A stretch of 64,000 bases of DNA from Paenibacillus sp. IHBB 10380 (lineage in GTDB: Bacteria; Bacillota; Bacilli; Paenibacillales; Paenibacillaceae): positions 5,084,001-5,148,000 of the forward strand of contig NZ_CP010976.1 in assembly GCF_000949425.1 (NCBI RefSeq), written 5' to 3'. Position 1 is the stretch's first letter, and every line of letters starts with the position of its first letter. Below the pieces are notes generated by a model. That model ran no database searches and was not told the DNA's origin. It was given only the letters and a program-made list of their open reading frames with translations. Positions 1 through 8,874 of this stretch are shown here, piece after piece. Made by a program: the position numbers and the translations under genes.

Positions 1-1
1 T

Positions 2-1450
2 TCGTATGAACTGACCTTTGCAGAAGTACCGAAACGTAAGATTTCTATTGCAGAACGGATTGAAAAATATCTGCCGAAAACCTTAGAGCAAACTGGTAAT
101 CAGGGCTACAAATTAAGGGATGTGTATGATGGAAAAGTCAGCATGAAAGCCTTTATTGCCCAGCTTAGCGATCAGGATCTGGCGGTGATTGTCAGAGGAG
201 AAGGCATGAGCAGTCCGCTTGTTACACCGGGTACGGCTTCGGCTTTCGGCGGAGTAAGCGACAGCTTGTTAGACTACGGAATTCCGGTTGCTTGTACGGC
301 GGACGGTCCGTCCGGGATTCGGATGGACAGCGGGCAGAAAGCGACACAGGTTGCGATCGGAACCTTGCTTGCGGCTACCTGGAATACGGAACTGGTCGAA
401 GAACTTTATGTCATGGAGGGTCGGGAATTATTAAGCTATAACATTGATGCCTTACTTGGACCTGGTTTGAATATTCGCCGAAGTCCGCTCAACGGACGCA
501 ACTTTGAGTATTTTTCGGAAGATCCGTTAATCTCTGGGGTGTTTGCCGCAGCTTGTACGCGCGGGATTATGAAAGGCGGTTCCAACGCCACGCTGAAGCA
601 TTTCGCCTGCAACAACCAAGAAAAGAATCGCAGCAAAGTCGATGCTGTCGTGTCCGAGCGCGCCCTTCGGGAAATTTATCTGAAAGGTTTTGAAATCGCG
701 GTGAAGCAGGGCGGAGCGAATTCGATTATGACCTCCTACAATCCGATCAACGGACACTGGGCGGCTTCCAACTATGATTTGAACACCACTATTCTTCGTA
801 AGGAGTGGGGATTTAAAGGCATCGTGATGACGGACTGGTGGGCTATTATGAACGACGTGGTTAATGGAGGCCCTGCAGATCGGAAATATACGAACTGGAT
901 GGTCCGTGCGCAAAACGATCTTTATATGGTGGTCATGAATTACGGCGCGGAAATCAATGCGTGGGAAGACAATACCCTAGATTCCCTGGAAAACGGCACC
1001 CTGACCCGAGGAGAACTGCAACGCAGCGCTATCAATATTTGCGAGTTCCTGATGCACGCGCCGGTATTCTCCAGAAAACAGGTGATTGAAGAAGCAGTAG
1101 ATACTTTCAAAGCCAATCCGTCTCTTTCGTCGGAACAAGCGCAAACTTTATCCGAAAATGCACAGGTGAAACCTGCCGCAGCTGGATCGACTTTTGTGAA
1201 AGTGGATCTGGCCGGGGAGTATCGGATTATTGTGCACATCATGTCTCCGGAATCCGAACTGGCGCAAAGTGCTTGTAACGTGACGCTGAACGATCAACCG
1301 ATGACGACCATTCAAACGAATGGTACAGACGGCAGATGGATCAGACAGAAGCTTGTAAAAATCGAATTGGAAGCAGGTCTTTATGAATTGAAGTTGGATT
1401 TCGTCAAACCAGGCTTGCAGATTGACTGGATCGAATTTAAACGAGTTTAA
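2..1450 (+). CDS. GH3-family glycoside hydrolase, 5'-truncated by the window edge
   Basis: The reading frame is open from base 2, so the real start lies outside the window; about 483 C-terminal residues are visible. The catalytic (beta/alpha) barrel of a GH3 beta-glucosidase-type enzyme is recognisable: CTADGPSG, the KHFACNNQE segment, and GIVMTDWW carrying the presumed nucleophile Asp (residue 238 counted from the Met at base 122). The barrel is followed by a roughly 95-residue C-terminal beta-rich domain and nothing else. The GH3 second domain must therefore lie upstream, which is the swapped (permuted) GH3 layout known from some Clostridia and Ruminococcus enzymes. No signal sequence can be judged. 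Substrate is not predictable beyond a beta-glycoside. A rearranged partial copy of this gene lies at 17517-17931. Confidence 0.9.
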   Translation, partial: SYELTFAEVPKRKISIAERIEKYLPKTLEQTGNQGYKLRDVYDGKVSMKAFIAQLSDQDLAVIVRGEGMSSPLVTPGTASAFGGVSDSLLDYGIPVACTADGPSGIRMDSGQKATQVAIGTLLAATWNTELVEELYVMEGRELLSYNIDALLGPGLNIRRSPLNGRNFEYFSEDPLISGVFAAACTRGIMKGGSNATLKHFACNNQEKNRSKVDAVVSERALREIYLKGFEIAVKQGGANSIMTSYNPINGHWAASNYDLNTTILRKEWGFKGIVMTDWWAIMNDVVNGGPADRKYTNWMVRAQNDLYMVVMNYGAEINAWEDNTLDSLENGTLTRGELQRSAINICEFLMHAPVFSRKQVIEEAVDTFKANPSLSSEQAQTLSENAQVKPAAAGSTFVKVDLAGEYRIIVHIMSPESELAQSACNVTLNDQPMTTIQTNGTDGRWIRQKLVKIELEAGLYELKLDFVKPGLQIDWIEFKRV

Positions 1451-1520
1451 ATGTAGAAACGCAAATGAGGTTTTTAAGCTATCAAGTCGTCTCGTTAGCG
1501 ACTGAGTCAACACGCAGCGA

Positions 1521-1564
1521 TGAATTGTGGATTTACTTCTCCACGATTCGCCTCCATTAGAAGA
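1521..1564. repeat. Short dispersed repeat, copy A
   Basis: This segment, just upstream of the GH3 terminator, resembles 9222-9267. Both share GAATTGTGG, a variable loop, CCACG and TTCGCCTCCAT. The TGTGG/CCACG pair can form a small stem. A looser copy is at 39435-39478. All three lie directly before a hairpin terminator. The rest of 1591-1742 shows no gene or other signal to me. Confidence 0.4.
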
Positions 1565-1590
1565 ACCCGCTCAGTGAGCGGGTTCTTTCT
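1562..1590 (+). terminator. Rho-independent terminator after GH3 gene
   Basis: Inverted repeat AGAACCCGCTCA / TGAGCGGGTTCT with a tiny loop, followed by TTTCT. It ends the GH3 transcript. Confidence 0.85.
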
Positions 1591-1742
1591 CATTCAGGGA
1601 CTAGATTGTGGTCCAAATGACTACATAAGCAAATTGTTGATCATTCCCGACTAAGTGACGTTCCTCTCTCTAGCCCTATTGCTGTATGAAAAACCACCGT
1701 GGCAGTCGAATGATAAGCTTCATCTATGATAATCAAAACAAG

Positions 1743-1775
1743 AAAAGGACAATCGCTAGTCTCAGCGATTGCCCT
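1743..1775 (-). terminator. Terminator of the oleate hydratase operon
   Basis: On the minus strand GGGCAATCGCT / AGCGATTGTCC forms a stem followed by TTTTCTTGTTTT. It lies downstream of the 97-residue gene that closes the operon. Confidence 0.75.
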
Positions 1776-1831
1776 TAGGTTATGGTTATATGAATGAATG
1801 ATACTTATTTTAATAAACCTCATTAATGTTC

Positions 1832-2125
1832 TTATGAGGCCCGATTCCCCTCGATTGCAAGCTTGCCGTATTTCGTATCGGCTACAGCCGTCAAGTGATC
1901 GCCTTCAATAGTACCTTTTGCCGTATAAGGAATCTTGGTAATTAACTTCTTGATCTCCCCTGAGAATACAAACGCATTGCCCTCGACCTTCCCGTCCGAA
2001 AAGGCGTTACTGCCTCTTAAAATGTTCAATGATCCGCTAAGCGAGTCACCATCCTGCGTAAAGGTAATTGTTCCTTTTTCCATACCCATTGGGGTTTGCA
2101 TCGTAATGTTATATGTTTCGTTCAT
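1832..2125 (-). CDS. Small beta-rich protein of unknown function (97 aa)
   Basis: The protein has no signal peptide and alternates short beta-strand-like segments with turns (GTITFTQDGDSLSGSL, GKVEGNAFVFSGEI, GTIEGDHLTAVADT). This suggests a small lipocalin-like or beta-barrel fold that may bind a hydrophobic ligand. A strong GGGAGG site precedes the ATG. The gene starts 15 bases after the oleate hydratase stop, so the two are almost certainly cotranscribed. Handling of a fatty acid or flavin product would fit the context, but no biochemical function can be read from the sequence. Confidence 0.75.
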   Translation of the reverse strand: MNETYNITMQTPMGMEKGTITFTQDGDSLSGSLNILRGSNAFSDGKVEGNAFVFSGEIKKLITKIPYTAKGTIEGDHLTAVADTKYGKLAIEGNRAS

Positions 2126-2140
2126 CGCTCGCTTCCTCCC

Positions 2141-3733
2141 TTATCTGTATGAGGTATTCAGTGCTTTCAACAAGGTGCGAACATCATACATGTGAGGTGT
2201 TACCGGGCACACCTTCTTATTCAATCCCATCAAGGTATAAACGGCAATTCTGGCTGCGCGAATCGAATATTCTTCAGTGAACACCATGTCCTCTGGAATC
2301 TCAACGAACTGACTAATCATTGCCAGGTTGGTGGAGCCATCTGGCACCACTTTTGGACGATCGCTCATCGCACGTGGTTGGAACTGGGCATCAATGTATG
2401 GCATCATGCATGGAATAACATTCACGACGCTATCCATGATTTCATCCATATCCTCTTCCATATGCAGATGGTGCAGCAGTTCAAGCAGCATCTCTTTGCC
2501 TGTGCAATCTCGCATTGGCTTCTTGACATAGTCGCCTTCTCTATCGGTGTACAGTCCATATCCCCAGAATATCGTAGTGTCTGCTGGCTGATTTTTGAAA
2601 TGAGGCTGTGCGGCAACGACAATCGACATCAACCAATTGGAATCTTTGAATGTCATTAGAGCACCGTTACCCGGTTTGTTGCGGGAATATTTCTCGATCA
2701 TCTTCAACAGCTTGTCGCCTGTGCAAGTAACCGTGAAGGATGCCCAGTTCGTTTCTTCTGCATTGCCGAAGAATGGAGCTGGATTGCCAAGTCCCTCTTT
2801 CTTGGCTGCGATCTTCGCCCACAGGTTGCCTGACATCGGATTCTCGGGAACCATTTTAGCAGGTGTGTTCAGATCACCTAAGGTTGCATTATCGGTCATA
2901 CAGCCATTGGTCATGATGCACAAATCGCCATTATGAAGTTGAATCATACCCGATTTGCCATCTTGCTCATAATGGATCGCTGTTACCGTGATACCGTCGC
3001 CTTCTTCGAAATCGAGATCTGTCACTGTATATTTCAAGCTGAAATCAACGCCGAAACCATCAAGATACGTCTTGATCGGCAAAATAATCGAATCATATTG
3101 GTTATAAGGAGTGCGTGTAACTCCTTCAAGAGTTTGAATACGAGGAAATTCAAACATCATACGGTTCATATAGCGTCTGAATTCGAACAAGCTGGACCAT
3201 TTTTGGAAGGCGAATGTCGTCTGCCACATATACCAGAAGTTCGTTTCGAAGAAATGTGGCGTTTCCGCAAACCAATCGCAGATCCGCAAATTGTCCAATT
3301 TCTCCTCAGGCGTGATCATTAACCTTCCAAGCGCTAATCGATCGGCCGTATTAAAGCCCATGGACATGACATCTAGAACCTCGCCGTCTTTGTTAATCAA
3401 GCGAGCATTCGCATGTGTGGGATGCGCATGGTCAAAAGCTAGAATCTCATCGCATACGGATACACCTTCTTGTTCGATTGAAGGAATGGAGGATAGCAGC
3501 TCCCATGTATTTTCATAGGTTTCTTCATTTAACATACGACCGCCGCGGCATACGAAGCCATTGGTTGTATCACCCGCACCGTCATTGCTTCCTCCGAGAA
3601 TGTGCATACCTTCTAAAATATGAATGTTTTCACCTGGAAAATTACAATCTCGTACAAGATAGGATGCACCTGCGAGTGAACCTAGACCGCCGCCAATAAA
3701 GTAAACTTGTCTGTTTCCGTATTCTTTTTCCAT
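2141..3733 (-). CDS. ohyA: Oleate hydratase (myosin-cross-reactive antigen family)
   Basis: FAD-dependent hydratase that adds water to the cis-9 double bond of oleate or linoleate, giving 10-hydroxy fatty acids; in Gram-positives this detoxifies host or plant fatty acids. The N-terminal dinucleotide-binding motif GGGLGSLAGASYLVRD, the following GGRMLNEETYE segment (with the family's catalytic Glu) and MWQTTFAFQKW are clear. The 530-residue length fits the shorter branch of the family. An in-frame ATG lies 15 bases upstream at 3748, but GGAGG sits between the two ATGs, with 8 bases to the second. The start is therefore placed at 3733 (MEKEYGNRQ). The TetR gene upstream reads in the same direction and is a likely regulator. 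Confidence 0.93.
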   Translation of the reverse strand: MEKEYGNRQVYFIGGGLGSLAGASYLVRDCNFPGENIHILEGMHILGGSNDGAGDTTNGFVCRGGRMLNEETYENTWELLSSIPSIEQEGVSVCDEILAFDHAHPTHANARLINKDGEVLDVMSMGFNTADRLALGRLMITPEEKLDNLRICDWFAETPHFFETNFWYMWQTTFAFQKWSSLFEFRRYMNRMMFEFPRIQTLEGVTRTPYNQYDSIILPIKTYLDGFGVDFSLKYTVTDLDFEEGDGITVTAIHYEQDGKSGMIQLHNGDLCIMTNGCMTDNATLGDLNTPAKMVPENPMSGNLWAKIAAKKEGLGNPAPFFGNAEETNWASFTVTCTGDKLLKMIEKYSRNKPGNGALMTFKDSNWLMSIVVAAQPHFKNQPADTTIFWGYGLYTDREGDYVKKPMRDCTGKEMLLELLHHLHMEEDMDEIMDSVVNVIPCMMPYIDAQFQPRAMSDRPKVVPDGSTNLAMISQFVEIPEDMVFTEEYSIRAARIAVYTLMGLNKKVCPVTPHMYDVRTLLKALNTSYR

Positions 3734-3815
3734 CGATGTAACCTCCATATGTTAATTTATATTTCTCTGTGGAATCAATATACTGCACCTATGGATCGTT
3801 TACCTTAGACACCAA

Positions 3816-3848
3816 GAGGGCAGTGTATGAAATCCATACACTGCCCTC
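3816..3848 (-). terminator. Strong inverted repeat between tetR and ohyA
   Basis: Perfect 14-base arms GAGGGCAGTGTATG / CATACACTGCCCTC with a 5-base loop. It follows the TetR stop on the minus strand but has no real T-tract, so it may act as an attenuator or operator instead of a simple terminator. Confidence 0.5.
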
Positions 3849-3887
3849 ACATTGTCTAGTTATATAGGGTAAAGTGGAGTCCCCTTG

Positions 3888-4448
3888 TTAGCATCTCTTT
3901 ACGTACTTGTTGATTGCTTTTTCCATATCGCCTTCAATTAGAATGCTTAATCGATCAATAATAATCCATGGATCTTCAGTCATGTCGTTTCGGATCCACT
4001 CCAGCATAATACCGATAAACGCATAGGTGTAAAAATTCGCGATGAAGTTCTTATCTTCCACCCGCACCTGCATATCTGCGCTGACTTCTTCGATGACGGT
4101 CAACAGCAACTCGAATACCGTCTGGTGGAGAAACAGATCCAGATGATCTCGACCCATCGATCGGAACGTGCTCATACAGAATTTCTTGTTATCCAGTACA
4201 TAATGAAATATCTTCAGAAATCCCTGTTGCCAAGTGTCGTATGTACGATAATTAGAGATACTATCCAGTGCTTCTCTCTTATAGATCCAATCCAATAGAT
4301 CATATATATCTTGAAAATGATAATAAAACGTCTGTCGATTCACACCGCAGTCAGCAACAAGATCTTTAACTGTAATTTTATCTAGCGATGATCGTTCCAT
4401 CATTGCTTTAAGAGATGCGGCCAAAGCTTTTTTAGTCATCCCGGACAT
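3888..4448 (-). CDS. TetR/AcrR-family transcriptional regulator
   Basis: The 186-residue protein has an N-terminal TetR helix-turn-helix (residues about 8-50: ITVKDLVADCGVNRQTFYYHF) and a C-terminal all-helical ligand domain of the DhaS-like type. AAAGGAG lies 9 bases before the ATG. It sits immediately upstream of and codirectional with ohyA, so fatty acid-responsive repression of ohyA and itself is the simplest reading. The ligand is not known. Confidence 0.88.
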   Translation of the reverse strand: MSGMTKKALAASLKAMMERSSLDKITVKDLVADCGVNRQTFYYHFQDIYDLLDWIYKREALDSISNYRTYDTWQQGFLKIFHYVLDNKKFCMSTFRSMGRDHLDLFLHQTVFELLLTVIEEVSADMQVRVEDKNFIANFYTYAFIGIMLEWIRNDMTEDPWIIIDRLSILIEGDMEKAINKYVKRC

Positions 4449-4671
4449 ATCGCACAGCTCCTTTCAAGCTATAAAGAGTTATAAACACGATAGTAAACTC
4501 TCGTTTATTATAACTGCGCCGTGCCAAGCGGTACAAGAACCTTAATGTCCGTATCCTTAAGTACTAGTTCCCTTGGGTTACTTAGCATCGTCAGTTATAT
4601 ACACTAGCGAGCGAGCAGGTGATCAAATTCGGGCAAGTCAAAAATAAACCGAGACGAGCACAGGTTAAAAG

Positions 4672-5421
4672 TTAGTCAAGAATATTTCCTCCAAAGATGA
4701 AGCGGTTATTCAACTGCCTCCACGTCAATTCGCCAATATGAACCCCGCCGCTGTTTTTAGAAGGAGAATGAATGATCTTTCCATTCCCCATATAAATACC
4801 TACATGGGTAATTGTCTTTTCGGAAGGCTTTAAATTTTCATAGTCAGATGCGTTGTTTCCTCTATAGCTAGAAAAGAATAACAAATCACCGCGTTGCGCT
4901 TCTTTCAGTGAAGTATAGTTTTTCTTGGAAAAGGCATTAACATATGCAGCTTGACTCCTCGAATCCCACGGCAAATCCATGCCCAATGAAGTCATGAACA
5001 CCCACCGAGTATAATCGGAACAGTCGAACGTAGAAGGCTCAGTTCGGTCAGAACCATACAAGTAAGGGGTTCCTATATAAGATTCAGCGGTTTTTATGAG
5101 GTTCTCCACATAATTCTTATGGCTCGGCTCAATGGAAGGGTTAGGGTGTTGTTCGATGAGTGGAAATCCATTTGGATCTAGTAACACCTTTTGGTTCGGA
5201 TCTGCAGTCAAACTTCGTATGTGGTGGGAATTAGATTGTTGTTCAACACCTAAATCTCCGAAGTACAGATCGGGGTCATTCGTTTGTTCTTCTGAAACAA
5301 TTTTAGTCTTGTGGTTATTAACGGAACGTGGGCGTATTTCATTTTTTGACGAGCATGCAGATATCAGGATAAAGCTGCAGCTTAATCCTAATGTGAGCAC
5401 CTGAACCGATAGCTTTCTCAC
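4672..5421 (-). CDS. NlpC/P60 cell-wall hydrolase lipoprotein
   Basis: The protein begins with a lipoprotein signal (VRKLSVQVLTLGLSCSF, then lipobox ISAC), so it should be anchored outside the membrane. After a low-complexity linker, the C-terminal half is an NlpC/P60 domain. It carries the catalytic Cys in STFDCSDYTRWVF and the His in ITHVGIYMGNGKIIHS, which would make it a D,L-endopeptidase or amidase acting on peptidoglycan stem peptides. The open frame extends to 5559, but the upstream part encodes no plausible signal. GTG at 5421 behind GAGAGG gives a correct lipoprotein N-terminus. The gene diverges from the ROK regulator across a large palindrome. Confidence 0.85.
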   Translation of the reverse strand: MRKLSVQVLTLGLSCSFILISACSSKNEIRPRSVNNHKTKIVSEEQTNDPDLYFGDLGVEQQSNSHHIRSLTADPNQKVLLDPNGFPLIEQHPNPSIEPSHKNYVENLIKTAESYIGTPYLYGSDRTEPSTFDCSDYTRWVFMTSLGMDLPWDSRSQAAYVNAFSKKNYTSLKEAQRGDLLFFSSYRGNNASDYENLKPSEKTITHVGIYMGNGKIIHSPSKNSGGVHIGELTWRQLNNRFIFGGNILD

Positions 5422-5545
5422 GAAATCACGTACCTCTCTAAGGTAATATGATTTTAGAATGTCTATATTTGTTTTCTTTGATTCAAGATGGGGGGAATAA
5501 GTGCTACATTCACATATCATCTTGTCAGTAAGACGTATTCCTGCT

Positions 5546-5593
5546 ATTATCATAGTCACTTATTAAATTCATTTAATAAGTGACTATGATAAT
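5546..5593. promoter_or_regulatory. Perfect 48-bp palindrome, candidate ROK operator
   Basis: Two 23-base arms, ATTATCATAGTCACTTATTAAAT and its exact complement, flank a 2-base centre TC. The right arm ends 12 bases before the ROK regulator ATG. The element lies between the divergent NlpC lipoprotein and ROK/MFS genes. It has no T-tract as a terminator would. Autoregulation by the ROK repressor is likely. Confidence 0.7.
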
Positions 5594-5605
5594 AAGGTGG
5601 GGAGT

Positions 5606-6643
5606 ATGGTGAGTGATATACGACTTACTTCGCAACATACAAAATCGGAAATGATACGTTGCATTCGATCTGCACTATTAGAGCAAGGAAGTGCAACGAA
5701 GGTTGAATTGAGTCATAATTTACAAATTAGTTTTCCAACGATCAGTAAGTTTCTGAAGCAAATGGAGGATAGAGGGGAAGTAACAACCGTTGGTCTTGAT
5801 GAATCAAGCGGGGGAAGAAGGGCGATAAGATATACATATCGTCCAGATTATATGCTGGGCCTAGCTATTTTTTTAGAGAAAAGTGAGACGAACTATACTG
5901 TTTTTAATTGCTTGGGCGAAGTTATTGAGCAAGGTAATACTCATAGTATGCTAGAGCAAGATGTGTTACAGCTAACCACATTTATTGAGAATAAAAGGAA
6001 TACTTATCCTAACATGAATGCTGTGGCCATTGGTGTTCCAGGTGCAGTTAATAACGGTAAAATCTTTCTTATACCAGGGTATGAGAACTATCATAATCTT
6101 GATCTTAAGAAGCATATAGAGGAGCAACTCTCTATCCCGACTGTTGTAGAGAATGACATGAATGCGGCTGTAATCGGCTATATGGCTCAAAGGAAAATAG
6201 GGAACAACATTTCTTTGTTTTATTTGTATTTGGGGCAAAACGGTCCTGGTGCAGGGATTGTTATCAACGGTGAAATTGTGCGGGGGAAAACGTTTTTTTC
6301 AGGAGAAGTCTCATTTGTTCCACAGTATGACGATAGAAATTTCCTACAAGCTTTATCAAGCGGAAATGGTGGAGAGACGAGTATTGAACAAATGGAGAAA
6401 AAAATAGATGCGATCAGCCGATTAGTGGCCTCCATTACCTCTATCTTAAATCCTCATTATATTATTTTTGGTGACGATGAAATAGAAACGATGATGCTTC
6501 ATCAAATTGCTGAGCGAAGTGCCACATATGTTCCGAAAGAACATCTCCCAGAGTTAGCCGCGAGTGACTTGAAGCATGATTATCTAAATGGATTACAACG
6601 TCTTGGATTGAGTTTATTGATTTCACAACAAATAGATGACTAA
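5606..6643 (+). CDS. ROK-family transcriptional repressor
   Basis: 345 residues. An N-terminal winged helix (about residues 12-65, NLQISFPTISKFLKQMEDRG) precedes a ROK sugar-kinase-like domain (AVAIGVPGAVNNGKIFL; VVENDMNAAVIGY). The glycine-rich part of the kinase fold is degenerate and the usual zinc-binding cysteine cluster is absent, so a regulatory, non-enzymatic role is likely. The longer frame starts with GTG at 5597, but GGTGGGG lies just before the ATG at 5606. The gene is followed 21 bases later by an MFS transporter, and an intracellular sugar or sugar phosphate probably relieves repression. Confidence 0.85.
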   Translation: MVSDIRLTSQHTKSEMIRCIRSALLEQGSATKVELSHNLQISFPTISKFLKQMEDRGEVTTVGLDESSGGRRAIRYTYRPDYMLGLAIFLEKSETNYTVFNCLGEVIEQGNTHSMLEQDVLQLTTFIENKRNTYPNMNAVAIGVPGAVNNGKIFLIPGYENYHNLDLKKHIEEQLSIPTVVENDMNAAVIGYMAQRKIGNNISLFYLYLGQNGPGAGIVINGEIVRGKTFFSGEVSFVPQYDDRNFLQALSSGNGGETSIEQMEKKIDAISRLVASITSILNPHYIIFGDDEIETMMLHQIAERSATYVPKEHLPELAASDLKHDYLNGLQRLGLSLLISQQIDD

Positions 6644-6664
6644 CACTAAGGAGTACAGATATCG

Positions 6665-7885
6665 ATGGCAACTTTCTTTTTAATTATTATTTATTTAGCG
6701 TTTATTAGTCTAGGTTTGCCCGATTCATTGCTTGGATCAGCATGGCCTGTGATGAGTTTGGATCTGAATGTTTCATTAGGAACTGCCGGAATTATTTCAA
6801 TGGTTATTGCAGGCAATACGATTGTGTCAAGCTTGTTAAGCGGTACAGTGCTACAACGTTTTGGTACTGGGAAAGTGACACTTGTGAGTTGTATCTTGAC
6901 AGCAGGAGCTTTATTTGGTTTTGCATGGTCTCCTTCACTAATCTGGTTAGTTATTTTTGCGATTCCACTAGGTATAGGTGCGGGGTCTGTAGATGCAGGA
7001 TTAAATAATTATGTTGCTATTCACTACAAAGCACATCATATGAGTTGGCTACACTGTTTTTGGGGAGTAGGCGCTACGCTGGGTCCATTTATTATGGCTG
7101 CGTCTATTTCTGGTGATAATCTTTGGAGACAAGGCTATCTCGTTGTTGCGGGTATTCAAGTGATCCTAGTCATCATTCTATTCGTTACGCTTCCTTTGTG
7201 GGATAGAGTTGCTAAACGTAATCATGACATAAATATTGAGGCTGAAGATGAGTTGATTAATCAAGAGTTAGAGCAACTTTCTGAGAATACAAAGCCATGG
7301 AGAATAAAAGGGGTCAAACTAGCGATGGTAACCTTCTTATTTTACAGTGGAATTGAAGCTAGCATGGGATTATGGGGAAGTAGCTTTCTTGTAAATATAA
7401 AGAATTTACCTGCAGCAACAGCGGCACAATGGGTTTCTTGGTTTTTCATAGGAATTACAGTTGGCCGAATGATTACTGGATTTATCACGTTTAAAGTGAG
7501 TAGTCGAATGCTGATTAGGTACGGCCAGCTTATCGCTTTATTCGGTACGGTATTGCTTGTGTTACCATTCCCACCGATCCTCTCACTTGTTGGATTTACG
7601 ATTGTAGGATTGGGGTTAGCACCCATATTTCCGTGTATGCTACATGAGACGCCTGTGCGATTTGGGAAAAAGAAGGCTCAGTCCATCATGGGCTTTCAAA
7701 TGGCAGCTGCTTATACGGGGAGTACGCTAATACCTCCTTTTCTTGGATTACTTGCAACTAATACAACCATTAGTATCTTTCCGTGGTTTATTATTATGTT
7801 TGCCATTGTGATGCTCTTGTGTACAGAAAAGCTAAATCATTTCTTGAAGAAATTACATGTGGGAATAAGAGAAAGTATTCGTTAA
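6665..7885 (+). CDS. MFS transporter, sugar-type
   Basis: 406 residues with about 12 hydrophobic segments and a central hydrophilic loop (residues about 185-220, rich in acidic residues), as in FucP/YfkF-like major facilitator proteins. The first segment FISLGLPDSLLGSAWPVM and the conserved VDAGLNNYVA/WLHCFWGVGATLGP region match this group. The gene is cotranscribed with the ROK regulator, which suggests uptake or efflux of a sugar. The substrate cannot be assigned. It ends before a region with a possible small peptide gene. Confidence 0.87.
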   Translation: MATFFLIIIYLAFISLGLPDSLLGSAWPVMSLDLNVSLGTAGIISMVIAGNTIVSSLLSGTVLQRFGTGKVTLVSCILTAGALFGFAWSPSLIWLVIFAIPLGIGAGSVDAGLNNYVAIHYKAHHMSWLHCFWGVGATLGPFIMAASISGDNLWRQGYLVVAGIQVILVIILFVTLPLWDRVAKRNHDINIEAEDELINQELEQLSENTKPWRIKGVKLAMVTFLFYSGIEASMGLWGSSFLVNIKNLPAATAAQWVSWFFIGITVGRMITGFITFKVSSRMLIRYGQLIALFGTVLLVLPFPPILSLVGFTIVGLGLAPIFPCMLHETPVRFGKKKAQSIMGFQMAAAYTGSTLIPPFLGLLATNTTISIFPWFIIMFAIVMLLCTEKLNHFLKKLHVGIRESIR

Positions 7886-8111
7886 AGAGTATTAAGGATG
7901 TTTAGTGAGAAAACTATATCGTATCGAGGGAGTTGAATAAAACAGCGGTAGTCCATAAAGCTACCGAGTAAATCGATAAGCTGTTGGAAACGTAGTTTCG
8001 ATGTCAATGGATCTGAGATGAACGACGTAGAATCGCGAAGCGATAAGATTTATAATCTTGAATATTACGGATATGGAGCTAGTATGTACTTTTAAAGGAT
8101 GATGACATCAT

Positions 8112-8201
8112 ATGATTATTAAAAAAGGGCTACTTTTTGGACTAGTTGGTGGGGTTATCTCGATACTTTTGAAATTTTTTTTTGGAGCTTTTAGGATTTG
8201 A
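8112..8201 (+). CDS. Putative 29-residue hydrophobic membrane peptide
   Basis: A short frame encodes MIIKKGLLFGLVGGVISI followed by LLKFFFGAFRI: a lysine-flanked single membrane segment. AAAGGATG lies about 10 bases before the ATG, and a strong terminator follows 24 bases after the stop. Size, charge pattern and its own terminator resemble type I toxins or regulatory micropeptides, but no antisense RNA could be demonstrated and no family is recognised. The 226 bases before it show no other gene. Confidence 0.4.
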   Translation: MIIKKGLLFGLVGGVISILLKFFFGAFRI

Positions 8202-8224
8202 TTCAGACCAGACATTTTTAAGCA

Positions 8225-8263
8225 AAAGCATTTCTTTTGTAATGAGAAATGCTTTTTATTTTT
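8225..8263 (+). terminator. Terminator downstream of the micropeptide
   Basis: Stem AGCATTTCT / AGAAATGCT followed by TTTTTATTTTT. Confidence 0.8.
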
Positions 8264-8378
8264 GTCAAAATTAAAAGGATATTTCAATAACAATAATAAA
8301 AAACAATATAAATTTATTGTGAAACGATAAATCATATGCTAAGATCATGTTGTCATTAAATAAATGAGGTGTTTTTAA

Positions 8379-8864
8379 ATGAATGTTAAACGAGGTTCAA
8401 CCACTTTTTTAAAGGTAATTATTTTTCTGGCTGGGATTGCAGTGCTTGCTTTGTGTATATTTTTAGTGCCCCATATGGCGAATTTTGCAGCAAAATTGTA
8501 TCCAAATATTGCCCCAATGAAATATCTCGTTTTTATCGTGATGTATGGAGCGGCTGTGCCTTTTTACTTTGCTCTCTATCAGGCTTTAAATCTTTTACGG
8601 TATATTGACGAGAACACAGCGTTCTCGGAATTATCTGTAAAGGCGTTAAAGAACATAAAGTGCTGTGCGATTACAATCAGTGGTTTGTATGTATTAGGTT
8701 TGCCACTCTTTCGTTTTATAGCAAAGAAAGTAGACCCTCCTATTGGATTAATGGGACTTATCATCATTTTTGCTTCGTTGATTATCGCCGTTTTTGCTGC
8801 TATCCTACAACGGCTTCTACAAGAAGCGATTAACATAAAATCAGAAAATGGTTTGACGGTCTGA
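8379..8864 (+). CDS. DUF2975 (YoaS-like) membrane protein
   Basis: 161 residues with four membrane segments (around 12-32, 47-68, 95-115, 125-147). The YIDENTAFSELSVKALKNIK loop is typical of DUF2975. The gene overlaps the spacing of a tiny XRE regulator, as in the yoaS-yozG pair of Bacillus. The function of these pairs is unknown; a membrane protein controlled by, or sequestering, its regulator is a common suggestion. Confidence 0.85.
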   Translation: MNVKRGSTTFLKVIIFLAGIAVLALCIFLVPHMANFAAKLYPNIAPMKYLVFIVMYGAAVPFYFALYQALNLLRYIDENTAFSELSVKALKNIKCCAITISGLYVLGLPLFRFIAKKVDPPIGLMGLIIIFASLIIAVFAAILQRLLQEAINIKSENGLTV

Positions 8865-8874
8865 GGTGGAGGAT

